This document shows positions 1 to 7,767 of a stretch of DNA of 64,000 nucleotides, one piece after another. The notes beneath the pieces are model-generated. The model saw only the letters and a list, made by a program, of their open reading frames with translations. It searched no databases and was not told the DNA's origin. Position numbers and translations under genes: made by a program. Position 1 is the stretch's first letter. Every line of letters begins with the position of its first letter. Source of the DNA: an uncultured Bacteroidota bacterium (lineage in GTDB: Bacteria > Bacteroidota > Bacteroidia > Bacteroidales > UBA932); the NCBI GenBank assembly GCA_937901965.1, contig CALGSW010000001.1, positions 186,001-250,000 of the forward strand. Direction: 5' to 3'.

Positions 1-1398
1 ATTAACTTTTATGGTCAATGTTTTATGACCCTTCTCTTTAACGTAGTATGCCAGTTGCCTTTCTATTGACTCATCTATTAGCAGGGATGATGATATTTTT
101 CCGGATCCGTTACAAGAAGGGCATGTCTCAGCAGTGTTTATCTCCATTGCTGGTCTTACCCTTTGCCTTGTAATCTGCATAAGGCCAAATTTAGTAATTG
201 GAAGAATATTATGCTTTGCTCTGTCGTTCTGCATAAGAGCCTGCATATGCTTAAACAACTTAATTTTGTTTTCATTGCTGTCCATATCAATGAAGTCAAC
301 AATAATTATTCCTCCCATATCCCTCAATCTCAATTGCCTTGCTATCTCTTCTGCAGAATTCATGTTAACCTCAAAAGCATTTTGCTCCTGATCAGCTCCG
401 GACTTGGCCCTTATGCCACTGTTAACATCTATTACATGCAAAGCCTCAGTATGCTCAATAATCAGGTATGCACCCTGACGTATTGTAACAACCTTTCCAA
501 ATGAGCCTCTGATTTGTTTGTTAATATCAAAATTATCAAAGATGGGTTGGGCCCCTTTGTATAATTTTACAATTTTCTCATGTTCAGGAGCTATTACTGA
601 TATGTAGTCCCTGACCTCTTCATAAATTGACTCATCATTAACATAAATATTAGTGAAAGTCTCATTTAAAAGATCTCTGAGTATAGTGGTTGTTCTGCTG
701 TTTTCTGTAAACAACAGTTGCGGAGCACTGCCTTTAGCAAGTTTACTCCAAGAGTCTTCCCACTTTTTTATTAAAGATTTTAGCTCGCCGTCAAGTACTG
801 CTGCTCTCTTTCCCTCTGCGGCTGTTCTGATTATCACACCGTAATTTGGTGGTAAAATACTATAAACCAAACGCTCCAGCCTCTTTTTCTCCTCTTTTGA
901 GGTGATCTTTTGAGATATATTTACCTTATCGGAAAATGGTATAAGCACCATGTTCCTTCCGGCTATTGATATCTCTGAGGTTAATCTGGATCCTTTGGTA
1001 GAAATAGGTTCCTTAACTATTTGGGCAACTATCAGCTGCCCCGGTTTGAGAATATCTGCAATTTTTCCCTCTTTTTCAAGAATGTCGTTTGTTTTAACAC
1101 CTGAAAAAAGGTCACTGTGAGATAATTTACTGGAGCCAATATGTCTGGTAAACCAATCCAGAGCTTTAAAGGCTATACCCAGGTCCAAGTAATGGATAAA
1201 TGCATCTTTGTTGTCTCCAATATCAACAAATGCCGCGTTTAACGCAGGCATTATTCTCTTCACCCTTCCAAGATAAACATCACCTACCGAATAGTGACCG
1301 TTGTTCAGCTCCTTGTTCAGCTCAGTGAGTCTGTGGTTCTCAAGAAGTGCTATGGATACTTCGGTAGTGTTTACATCAATAATAAGATCTTTCTCCAT
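1..1398 (-). CDS. rng: Ribonuclease G/E family endoribonuclease (3' end beyond window)
   Basis: This is a single-strand-specific endoribonuclease for rRNA and mRNA processing. Translating back from the ATG at 1398 gives 466 uninterrupted codons that run off the left edge. An S1-type RNA-binding domain lies near residues 37-130. The catalytic core carries HVIDVNSG and then VDFIDM, whose acidic residues bind Mg2+ in the family. A CPSCNGSG motif follows, the zinc-link cysteines of RNase E/G. Only the extreme C-terminus is missing, as family members of this type are about 500-525 residues. There is no long unstructured degradosome tail before the edge, so RNase G-like is preferred over RNase E. 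The gene follows HU and the small basic protein on the same strand. Identification is secure. Confidence 0.93.
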   Translation of the reverse strand, partial: MEKDLIIDVNTTEVSIALLENHRLTELNKELNNGHYSVGDVYLGRVKRIMPALNAAFVDIGDNKDAFIHYLDLGIAFKALDWFTRHIGSSKLSHSDLFSGVKTNDILEKEGKIADILKPGQLIVAQIVKEPISTKGSRLTSEISIAGRNMVLIPFSDKVNISQKITSKEEKKRLERLVYSILPPNYGVIIRTAAEGKRAAVLDGELKSLIKKWEDSWSKLAKGSAPQLLFTENSRTTTILRDLLNETFTNIYVNDESIYEEVRDYISVIAPEHEKIVKLYKGAQPIFDNFDINKQIRGSFGKVVTIRQGAYLIIEHTEALHVIDVNSGIRAKSGADQEQNAFEVNMNSAEEIARQLRLRDMGGIIIVDFIDMDSNENKIKLFKHMQALMQNDRAKHNILPITKFGLMQITRQRVRPAMEINTAETCPSCNGSGKISSSLLIDESIERQLAYYVKEKGHKTLTIKVN

Positions 1399-1420
1399 TG
1401 ACCATTTTTAAATGAACAAA

Positions 1421-1450
1421 TCTAAAGCAAATCCTGAGATTTGCTTTAGA
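1421..1450 (-). terminator. Perfect 13-bp hairpin between the small basic protein gene and rng
   Basis: Bases 1421-1433 and 1438-1450 are exact reverse complements around a 4-base loop. Read on the minus strand the hairpin is followed by TTTGTTCATTT, a weak U-rich tract. It could therefore end the HU/small-protein transcript. Its 3' arm also supplies the first half of TAGATTTG (1424-1417), which matches the TAnnTTTG -7 box and would start rng about 20 bases before its ATG. Terminator, rng promoter or leader structure are all possible. Confidence 0.5.
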
Positions 1451-1481
1451 TTATCACGCACTCTAGACTAAAAAAGCAACT

Positions 1482-1574
1482 CTATTTTTTCTTTTTGTGC
1501 CTGTTTTTACGCAGACGCTTTTTGCGCTTATGAGTCGCCATTTTGTGTCTTTTCCTTTTCTTTCCGCTTGGCAT
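1482..1574 (-). CDS. 30-residue basic protein, mS38/bS22-like (AURKAIP1/COX24 domain)
   Basis: This very small ORF has 30 codons, about two thirds of them Lys, Arg or His. It starts MPSGKKRKRHKMATHKRKKR and ends in a lysine run. The KMxxHKRKKRLRKxRHK pattern is that of the AURKAIP1/COX24 family, known as mS38 in mitochondrial ribosomes and as the bS22 small-subunit protein in mycobacteria. From the family, a role as an rRNA-binding ribosomal protein is likely; I infer this rather than see it. It sits 36 bases after HU on the same strand and is probably co-transcribed from the HU promoter. Short length is normal for the family. Confidence 0.8.
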   Translation of the reverse strand: MPSGKKRKRHKMATHKRKKRLRKNRHKKKK

Positions 1575-1610
1575 AATTTGATTATTTTTACTTACTTAAA
1601 TAAAGTAATA

Positions 1611-1895
1611 TTACTTTACATTGTTCTTAACCTTGTTCATAAATACCTTTGCAGGTTTGAACGAAGGGATGAAGTGCTCAGGAATAACAAGTGTAGTGTT
1701 CTTTGAAATGTTCCTGGCTGTCTTTTTTGCACGTTTCTTAACTATGAAACTGCCAAATCCGCGAAGATAAACGTTCTTATCTTTTGCTAAAGAGTCTTTA
1801 ACACTGTCCATGAAGCTTTCAACAACATTTTGCACAGCGATTTTTTCCATTCCGGTTGCTTTTGCAACTTCGTTTACGATATCCGCTTTTGTCAT
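1611..1895 (-). CDS. HU/IHF family DNA-binding protein
   Basis: A 94-residue histone-like protein that bends and compacts DNA. The sequence begins MTKADIVNEVAKATG, typical of HU. It contains the core VYLRGFGSFIVKKRA (HU consensus GFGxFxxxxRxxR) and a beta-arm with the FxPxKxFxxxVN-like C-terminus (FKPAKVFMNKVKN). An in-frame ATG lies 10 codons upstream (1925). The start at 1895 is preferred because family members begin there and because it leaves a normal leader after the promoter at 1939-1971. HU versus IHF-like cannot be separated from sequence alone; a homodimer is the usual state. Confidence 0.93.
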   Translation of the reverse strand: MTKADIVNEVAKATGMEKIAVQNVVESFMDSVKDSLAKDKNVYLRGFGSFIVKKRAKKTARNISKNTTLVIPEHFIPSFKPAKVFMNKVKNNVK

Positions 1896-1938
1896 AATAA
1901 TTAAATAATTTAAAGGGTTAGTCAATTTTTTTGACGAA

Positions 1939-1971
1939 CAAAATTACTATTATTTTATTGATTTACGCAAA
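1939..1971 (-). promoter_or_regulatory. Promoter of the HU gene
   Basis: On the minus strand TTTG (1971-1968) is followed after 21 bases by TAATTTTG (1946-1939), an exact TAnnTTTG. This is the Bacteroidota housekeeping sigma consensus. It lies about 45 bases before the chosen HU start. Confidence 0.65.
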
Positions 1972-2177
1972 CTTTGGGGTTTTTTTTTGTATAATCAGCT
2001 AAAATTGTCTGTCCGTCTAATATTTTTTTATTACATTATAGGGTAACTATTTACAGTTGCAGCAAAAATGATACCGTTTTTTTATCTTGGCACAGAGATT
2101 GACACCATTAATAGAGCAGGGTTTTCTAATTTATGGGTAGACCCGAGTGACAATTTGACATAAACAGATACCATTAT

Positions 2178-4586
2178 ATGAAAGTTAAAAATCTGATATT
2201 TCAGCAATCCACAGGAGACGACATGAGTATGATTCCGGTCATGAGTTTTGAAGGTGGTCAGGACACCAGAGATGTAATTATGCCTGATACACTTCCAATA
2301 CTTGCACTGAGAAATGCCGTTCTCTTTCCGGATACCATTATACCGATAACTGTAGGGAGAGAAAAGTCTGTAAAGCTTGTAAGGGATGTATATTCAAAGG
2401 ATAAAATTCTAGGTGCTGTTGCTCAGAAAGATGCTAGGATAGAGGACCCGAACGAAGGAGATCTTTTTGAAACAGGAACACTGGCAAGAATTATCAAAAT
2501 AATTGAGATGCCAGACGGAGGCACTACAATTATTTTACAGGGTATAAAACGTTTTAAAATTATAGATATTTTATTTAAAGAGCCATATTTTACAGCAACT
2601 GTAAAATATCTGGAAGAGGAGATCAGCAAAAGAGCCTCAAAAGAGCTGGAGGCAATTACCAGTTCAATAAAAGACGCATCTCTTCAAATTATAAAACTCT
2701 CTCCAAATTTACCTCAAGAGGCTGCATTTGCAATTAAGAATATAGAGGGACATGGTTTTCTGATAAATTTTATTGCGTCAAGTATGGAGATTGAAAATCC
2801 ACTTGATAAAATGGCTCTTCTGAGGGAAAACAAACTTAAGAGCAGGGCGTTAAAATTACTGGAATTACTGAACAGGCATATAGATCTGCTTAAGATTAAA
2901 GATGACATTCAACAAAAAGTAAGAAGTGAAATTGACCAGCAACAAAGAGAGTATTATTTAAACAATCAGCTTAAAACAATTCAGGAAGAGCTTGGGATTA
3001 ATAATAATATTCAAGAATTTAATGATTTAAGACAGCAGGCAAAAGATAAAAAATGGCCTTTACACGTTGCTGAAACTTTTGAAAAGGAGTTACAGAAGCT
3101 GGAGAGAACTAATCCAAACTCGCCTGACTATAATATACAGCTCTCTTATGTGAAGTTTCTTATTGAACTTCCATGGAATGAGGCCAGTAAAGATAATCTG
3201 GATCTGAACCATGCCAGGAAAACTCTTGATTCGGACCATTTTGGACTTGATCAGGTGAAGGAGAGGATTATTGAACACTTGGCTGTGTTAAAACTAAAGG
3301 GAGATATGAAATCCCCCATTTTATGCCTCTATGGCCCTCCCGGTGTTGGTAAAACATCGCTTGGCAAATCAATCGCAAAAGCTCTTGACAGGAAATACGG
3401 AAGGATATCCCTTGGAGGACTGCATGACGAATCTGAGATAAGGGGTCACAGAAGGACATACATAGGTGCAATGCCAGGCAGAATTGTAAGCGCAATTAAA
3501 AAGGCAGGTACTTCTAATCCCCTCATTGTTCTGGATGAGATTGACAAGGTCAGTAGTGATTTCAGAGGGGATCCGGCCTCTGCTCTTCTAGAGGTACTGG
3601 ACCCAGAACAAAATACAACTTTCCATGATAACTACCTGGATATTGATTATGACCTTTCAAAAGTTCTCTTTTTAACAACGGCAAACAATATTCACACAAT
3701 ACATCCGGCACTGAGAGACAGGATGGAGATGATTAATGTTAGCGGATACCTTGCTGAAGAGAAGAGGTATATTGCACAGGATCATCTATTGCCCAAGCAG
3801 CGAGAGGCTCATGGTTTAACAAAAGAGCAGCTTAAAATTAACTCTAAGGGACTGGATACAATCGTTGATGAATATACCAGAGAGTCAGGTGTAAGAGGAT
3901 TGGATAAACAGATTGCAAAAATAGCAAGAGTTACAGCTAAAAGAATTGCATTTAACGAGAAATTGCCGGCGGTTCTGGGGCCAAAAGAGGTTAGGGAGAT
4001 ACTTGGAATTCCAACTAACCAGCACGATGTTCAAAAGGGCAATGAAGGGGCTGGTGTTGTGACAGGCCTTGCCTGGACACAAAACGGAGGAGAGATTCTC
4101 TTTATTGAATGCAGTATTAGCAAAGGGAAGGGAAATCTTTCAACAACCGGTAATCTTGGTGACGTAATGAAAGAGTCTTCAATAATTGCATATCAATATC
4201 TTAAATCACATCCTGAAAAGCTTGGCATGACTCATAAAGAGTTCATGGAGAAAGATATTCACATTCATGTTCCAGAGGGCGCCATCCCTAAGGATGGACC
4301 TTCTGCAGGCATCACAATGGTAAGCGCAATGGCCTCTTCAATGATGAAAAAGGGTGTCAGAAGCGGAATTGCGATGACTGGTGAGATTACTTTAAGAGGC
4401 CGGGTACTTCCTGTTGGGGGAATAAAAGAAAAAATTCTCGCAGCAAAACGGGCAGGCATAAAAACCATATTGCTATCTTCTGATAACGAAAAAGATATAA
4501 AGGATATTAAGGATATATATATTAAAGGACTTGAATTCAAATACTTTAAGAAAATAGATGAAGTACTTGATTACATATTCAATTAA
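2178..4586 (+). CDS. lon: ATP-dependent endopeptidase Lon
   Basis: Cytoplasmic AAA+ serine protease that degrades misfolded and regulatory proteins. At 802 residues the length is normal for LonA. The N-terminal substrate-binding domain covers roughly 35-235 (LPILALRNAVLFPDTIIPI) and is followed by a helical region. The AAA+ module has Walker A GPPGVGKTSLGKS and Walker B LIVLDEIDK. The C-terminal protease domain has the catalytic serine in PKDGPSAG (S709) and the catalytic lysine K752 in GGIKEKILAA, forming the Ser-Lys dyad. A second ATG at 2223 (MSMIPV) is an alternative start and is preceded by aggaga. The 250 bases upstream of the gene hold no promoter I can call with confidence. ung follows after 5 bases, so the two are likely co-transcribed. 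Confidence 0.97.
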   Translation: MKVKNLIFQQSTGDDMSMIPVMSFEGGQDTRDVIMPDTLPILALRNAVLFPDTIIPITVGREKSVKLVRDVYSKDKILGAVAQKDARIEDPNEGDLFETGTLARIIKIIEMPDGGTTIILQGIKRFKIIDILFKEPYFTATVKYLEEEISKRASKELEAITSSIKDASLQIIKLSPNLPQEAAFAIKNIEGHGFLINFIASSMEIENPLDKMALLRENKLKSRALKLLELLNRHIDLLKIKDDIQQKVRSEIDQQQREYYLNNQLKTIQEELGINNNIQEFNDLRQQAKDKKWPLHVAETFEKELQKLERTNPNSPDYNIQLSYVKFLIELPWNEASKDNLDLNHARKTLDSDHFGLDQVKERIIEHLAVLKLKGDMKSPILCLYGPPGVGKTSLGKSIAKALDRKYGRISLGGLHDESEIRGHRRTYIGAMPGRIVSAIKKAGTSNPLIVLDEIDKVSSDFRGDPASALLEVLDPEQNTTFHDNYLDIDYDLSKVLFLTTANNIHTIHPALRDRMEMINVSGYLAEEKRYIAQDHLLPKQREAHGLTKEQLKINSKGLDTIVDEYTRESGVRGLDKQIAKIARVTAKRIAFNEKLPAVLGPKEVREILGIPTNQHDVQKGNEGAGVVTGLAWTQNGGEILFIECSISKGKGNLSTTGNLGDVMKESSIIAYQYLKSHPEKLGMTHKEFMEKDIHIHVPEGAIPKDGPSAGITMVSAMASSMMKKGVRSGIAMTGEITLRGRVLPVGGIKEKILAAKRAGIKTILLSSDNEKDIKDIKDIYIKGLEFKYFKKIDEVLDYIFN

Positions 4587-4591
4587 TAAGT

Positions 4592-5260
4592 ATGAATGTG
4601 AGAATTGAGGATTCCTGGATGGAGGTCCTTAAAAATGAGTTTGATAAAGACTATTTTAAGGCACTTGTATCATATTTGAAGCAAGAAATTGCTTCTGGAA
4701 TAGTTGTATATCCACGAGGTGGCAATATATTTAGAGCATTTGATTCAACTCCATTTAATAAAGTAAAGGTAGTAATATTAGGGCAGGATCCTTACCATGG
4801 AGAGGGACAGGCACATGGACTCTCATTCTCTGTCCCTGATGGTGTTCCTCAACCGCCCTCCTTACAAAATATCTTTAAAGAGCTGAGGGATGACCTGAAC
4901 ATTCCACTCCCTCAATCAGGGAATTTGGAAAAGTGGACATCAGAGGGTGTTTTTTTGCTTAATTCTGTTCTAACTGTGAGGGCCGGATTACCGGCCTCTC
5001 ACTCAAAAATAGGATGGTCAATATTCACTGATTCTGTTATCCGGGAGTTATCTGCGAGGAGAGATGGATTAGTTTTTATGCTTTGGGGAAATTTTGCCAG
5101 AAGTAAGCGTGAACTAATTGACAATAAAAGGCATCTTGTACTGGAGGCGGCGCACCCTTCCCCGCTTGCCAGGGGAGCCTTTTTTGGATGTAAACATTTT
5201 TCAAAAGCTAATGATTACTTAGAATACATTGGGAGCAATCCTATTGATTGGAGATTATAA
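4592..5260 (+). CDS. ung: Uracil-DNA glycosylase, family 1
   Basis: Removes uracil from DNA as the first step of base excision repair. The 222 residues match the usual Ung length. The water-activating motif GQDPYHG places the catalytic aspartate at D66. The leucine-loop motif HPSPLARGAFFG has the catalytic histidine at H188, and LLNSVLTV is the uracil-recognition segment. It starts 5 bases after lon and ends 1 base before the convergent YggS gene. No separate promoter or terminator is visible. Confidence is high because both catalytic motifs are exact. Confidence 0.97.
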   Translation: MNVRIEDSWMEVLKNEFDKDYFKALVSYLKQEIASGIVVYPRGGNIFRAFDSTPFNKVKVVILGQDPYHGEGQAHGLSFSVPDGVPQPPSLQNIFKELRDDLNIPLPQSGNLEKWTSEGVFLLNSVLTVRAGLPASHSKIGWSIFTDSVIRELSARRDGLVFMLWGNFARSKRELIDNKRHLVLEAAHPSPLARGAFFGCKHFSKANDYLEYIGSNPIDWRL

Positions 5261-5261
5261 A

Positions 5262-5924
5262 TCAATATCCTCTTGATCCAAAAATGCCTGTTCCAATCCT
5301 CACTATAGTACTCCCCTCCTCTATTGCAATTTTATAATCTCCGGACATACCCATTGATATTTCACAAAAAGAGGAATCTGTTGTAAAATAAGTTTTTTTC
5401 AGAGTTTCAAATGAGTCTTTTAATGATCTGAATTCATCTCTGATTCTTAAATTATCTTCTATAAAAGAGGCCATCCCCATTACTCCTCTTATTTTGAGAT
5501 TTCCACATTGCGCAGCATATTCAGCAGCCTGTATAATTTCGTCTGTTGAAAATCCCTGCTTACTCTCTTCACATGATATGTGTTGCTGCAACAATATGTT
5601 TGGAACAATGCCCCTTTTTGAAGCCTCCTTTGATAGTTCACTTATCAGTCTTATTGAATCAACTGAATGAATAAGATGAACTTTGTCAATGATCATTTTG
5701 ATTTTGTTTGTTTGGAGCCTGCCAATAAAATGCCATTTTATGTCAGATGGTAATCTCTCCATTTTTCCGGCCAGTTCCTGTGGCCTGTTCTCTCCAAAAT
5801 CTCTGTGACCAGCATTATATGCCTCCAGAATCAGTTCATCAGGCATAAATTTAGAAACTGCCACCAACTTTGTGGTTGACGGCAGCTCTCTTAGAATATT
5901 ATTTATGTTAACCTTTACACTCAC
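5262..5924 (-). CDS. YggS family pyridoxal-phosphate homeostasis protein
   Basis: A 220-residue PLP-binding protein of the YggS/PROSC family, a fold-type III TIM barrel without known catalysis that buffers free PLP. The PLP lysine is K25 in LVAVSKFMP. Family blocks FGENRPQEL, WHFIGRLQTNK, SVDS, GVMGMAS and SMGMSGD (phosphate-binding) are present, and the C-terminus VRIGTGIFGSR is diagnostic. The start is GTG, with GTGA overlapping the yidC stop codon by 4 bases, so translation is probably coupled to yidC. A bacterial yggS next to yidC is mainly local context here and suggests no joint function. Confidence 0.93.
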   Translation of the reverse strand: MSVKVNINNILRELPSTTKLVAVSKFMPDELILEAYNAGHRDFGENRPQELAGKMERLPSDIKWHFIGRLQTNKIKMIIDKVHLIHSVDSIRLISELSKEASKRGIVPNILLQQHISCEESKQGFSTDEIIQAAEYAAQCGNLKIRGVMGMASFIEDNLRIRDEFRSLKDSFETLKKTYFTTDSSFCEISMGMSGDYKIAIEEGSTIVRIGTGIFGSRGY

Positions 5925-7759
5925 CTTTTATTTTTCATTTGCTGCTGCTGAGCTTTATAAGCTGCATCAAGTCTCTCCTGAAACTTTGATTTTTTCTTAG
6001 GCTGTGCAGCCTTCTCCTTTAGTTTTGCGTAAATCTTCTCTTCGTCAACAAAGAATCTTCTTATGGCCCATGTTTGAATCATTGTTATCAAGTTTGAAAG
6101 AAGATAGTAGTAACTCAGTCCGCTTGAGAAGTTATTACCCAGGAAAAGCAGAAACAGCGGCATAAAATAGAGTGTCATATATTTCATTCCTGCCATTTGA
6201 GGACCTGAATTCATCTGATCAATATTCATTCTTGAATAGAAGAAGGTTGAGGCTGCCATAAGTAGCGCAAACAGGCTTAAATGGTCTCCAAAGAGTGGAA
6301 TTGTAAATCCAAAATCAAGGATTGAATCGTATGTACTTAAGTCTTTCGCCCAGAGGAAACTCTCTTGTCTTAATTCAAAAGATGAAGGGAAAAATCTGAA
6401 CATTGCAAAAAGGATAGGAAACTGAAGCAACATTGGCAGACATCCGCCAAACATACTTACTCCCGTTTTGCTGTACAAAGCCATAGTCTCTTGCTGTTTC
6501 TTCATAGCATCCTCACTCTTAGGATACTTTGCATTTATCTTGTCAATTTCAGGTTTGAGAACTCTCATCTTTGCAGATGATATGTATGACTTAAATGTCA
6601 ATGGTGAAATTACAAGCTTAATCAGAAGCGTCAGGATCAAAATGATAATCCCGAAATTCCCTATGAATTTGCTCAAAAAGTCAAATACAGTAATAATAAT
6701 ATATCTGTTGATCCATCCAATCAGCCATCCACCCAGAGGAACAATCTTTTCAAAACCCATATCATAAGACTTCAATGTCCTAAAGTGGTTAGGGCCAAAG
6801 TACATATTCAGTGGTATTGATGTCTCTTCTCCATCAGAATATGGAATTTGCATGAATGCCTCACATCTCATAAGAGTGTTGTCTTTATCTCCCTCCGGCA
6901 TGAATGCATAACTCATTCTGGCATTACTGAAGCTGTTTTCTGCAACTAAAATTGCCGAGAAGAATTGTTGCTGAAAAGCAATCCATTCTACCTTTGTTCT
7001 GACATCCTCTTCTGAAGTATCTTTTCTGAGACCCAGGTCTTCAACCCCCTTTACATTTGGAAACTTATATACGATGGTAGAATAATTCTTCTCATTATCG
7101 TAACCCTTTTCAAGCCTAGGCAAATCCAGCCTCCACAATAAATCCGCAGAGGTTACATTCCTTGGAACCAATCCATCCATCCCTTTAAAGGTGACATCAA
7201 GAGAGAGCATGTAGCTGTCTGCAGGAAGAGTATACCTGTACTGAATAAATGATGATGAATCAACAAAGAGTCTGTATACCAATGTCGTATCACCACTTTC
7301 AGCAAGTTCGAAAGCGAACTTGTCTGTCTGAATGTCCTGACCTGCAAAAAGTCTTAGGGAAAGATTACCGGAATCCTCTCTGAGAAGAACCAGCTCTTTC
7401 TTATCGTGAGTTGTATAATTCTTTATAGTTGCTTTATGTGGTTGTGCACCTACATTTGAAAACACAACCCTTATCTTTTCGTTTTCAAGAGTAGAAAAAG
7501 ACTCTTCACTCCTGCTTGCTTTTATTAGCATTGAATCTCTATACGGTGATTCCGAAATACTGCTGTCTGTAATTATTTGATTATTCACAGCAAGTGTTTC
7601 GCTCCTACCTGCAGACAATGAGTCATTTGCAAATACAGCAGCAGAGTCAATATTACCTTTGTCAGCTCCCTGCTCCTGCATAATTTTTGAATTATACCAG
7701 CTGAAAGCAATTAATATGACTCCAATTAGTACGAAGCCAAGAATTGAATTTTTATTCAT
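5921..7759 (-). CDS. yidC: Membrane protein insertase YidC
   Basis: Inserts and folds inner-membrane proteins, alone or with SecYEG. The 612 residues match the Gram-negative form. A first membrane segment lies at about 5-23 (ILGFVLIGVILIAFSW). A large periplasmic domain covers about 60-340, and the conserved five-helix insertase core about 355-580. The core includes the SPLTFKSYISSAKMRVLKPEI block, whose arginine lies in the hydrophilic groove, and the GGCLPMLLQFPILFAMFRF segment. The C-terminal tail is lysine- and glutamine-rich (KKKSKFQERL...QQQQMKNKR), as in ribosome-contacting YidCs. It sits 8 bases after the DUF349 gene, and YggS overlaps its stop. Confidence 0.97.
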   Translation of the reverse strand: MNKNSILGFVLIGVILIAFSWYNSKIMQEQGADKGNIDSAAVFANDSLSAGRSETLAVNNQIITDSSISESPYRDSMLIKASRSEESFSTLENEKIRVVFSNVGAQPHKATIKNYTTHDKKELVLLREDSGNLSLRLFAGQDIQTDKFAFELAESGDTTLVYRLFVDSSSFIQYRYTLPADSYMLSLDVTFKGMDGLVPRNVTSADLLWRLDLPRLEKGYDNEKNYSTIVYKFPNVKGVEDLGLRKDTSEEDVRTKVEWIAFQQQFFSAILVAENSFSNARMSYAFMPEGDKDNTLMRCEAFMQIPYSDGEETSIPLNMYFGPNHFRTLKSYDMGFEKIVPLGGWLIGWINRYIIITVFDFLSKFIGNFGIIILILTLLIKLVISPLTFKSYISSAKMRVLKPEIDKINAKYPKSEDAMKKQQETMALYSKTGVSMFGGCLPMLLQFPILFAMFRFFPSSFELRQESFLWAKDLSTYDSILDFGFTIPLFGDHLSLFALLMAASTFFYSRMNIDQMNSGPQMAGMKYMTLYFMPLFLLFLGNNFSSGLSYYYLLSNLITMIQTWAIRRFFVDEEKIYAKLKEKAAQPKKKSKFQERLDAAYKAQQQQMKNKR

Positions 7760-7767
7760 TATAAAAT

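Noticed and set aside
134..844. Plus-strand ORFs of 63-113 codons at 134-844
   Set aside because: They lie entirely inside the RNase G gene on the other strand, have no homology-like features and no promoter.
1601..1618. Perfect 18-base palindrome overlapping the HU stop codon
   Set aside because: It is A/T-only apart from two G/C pairs, has no loop or T-run, and the small basic protein gene follows directly, so a terminator call is not supported.
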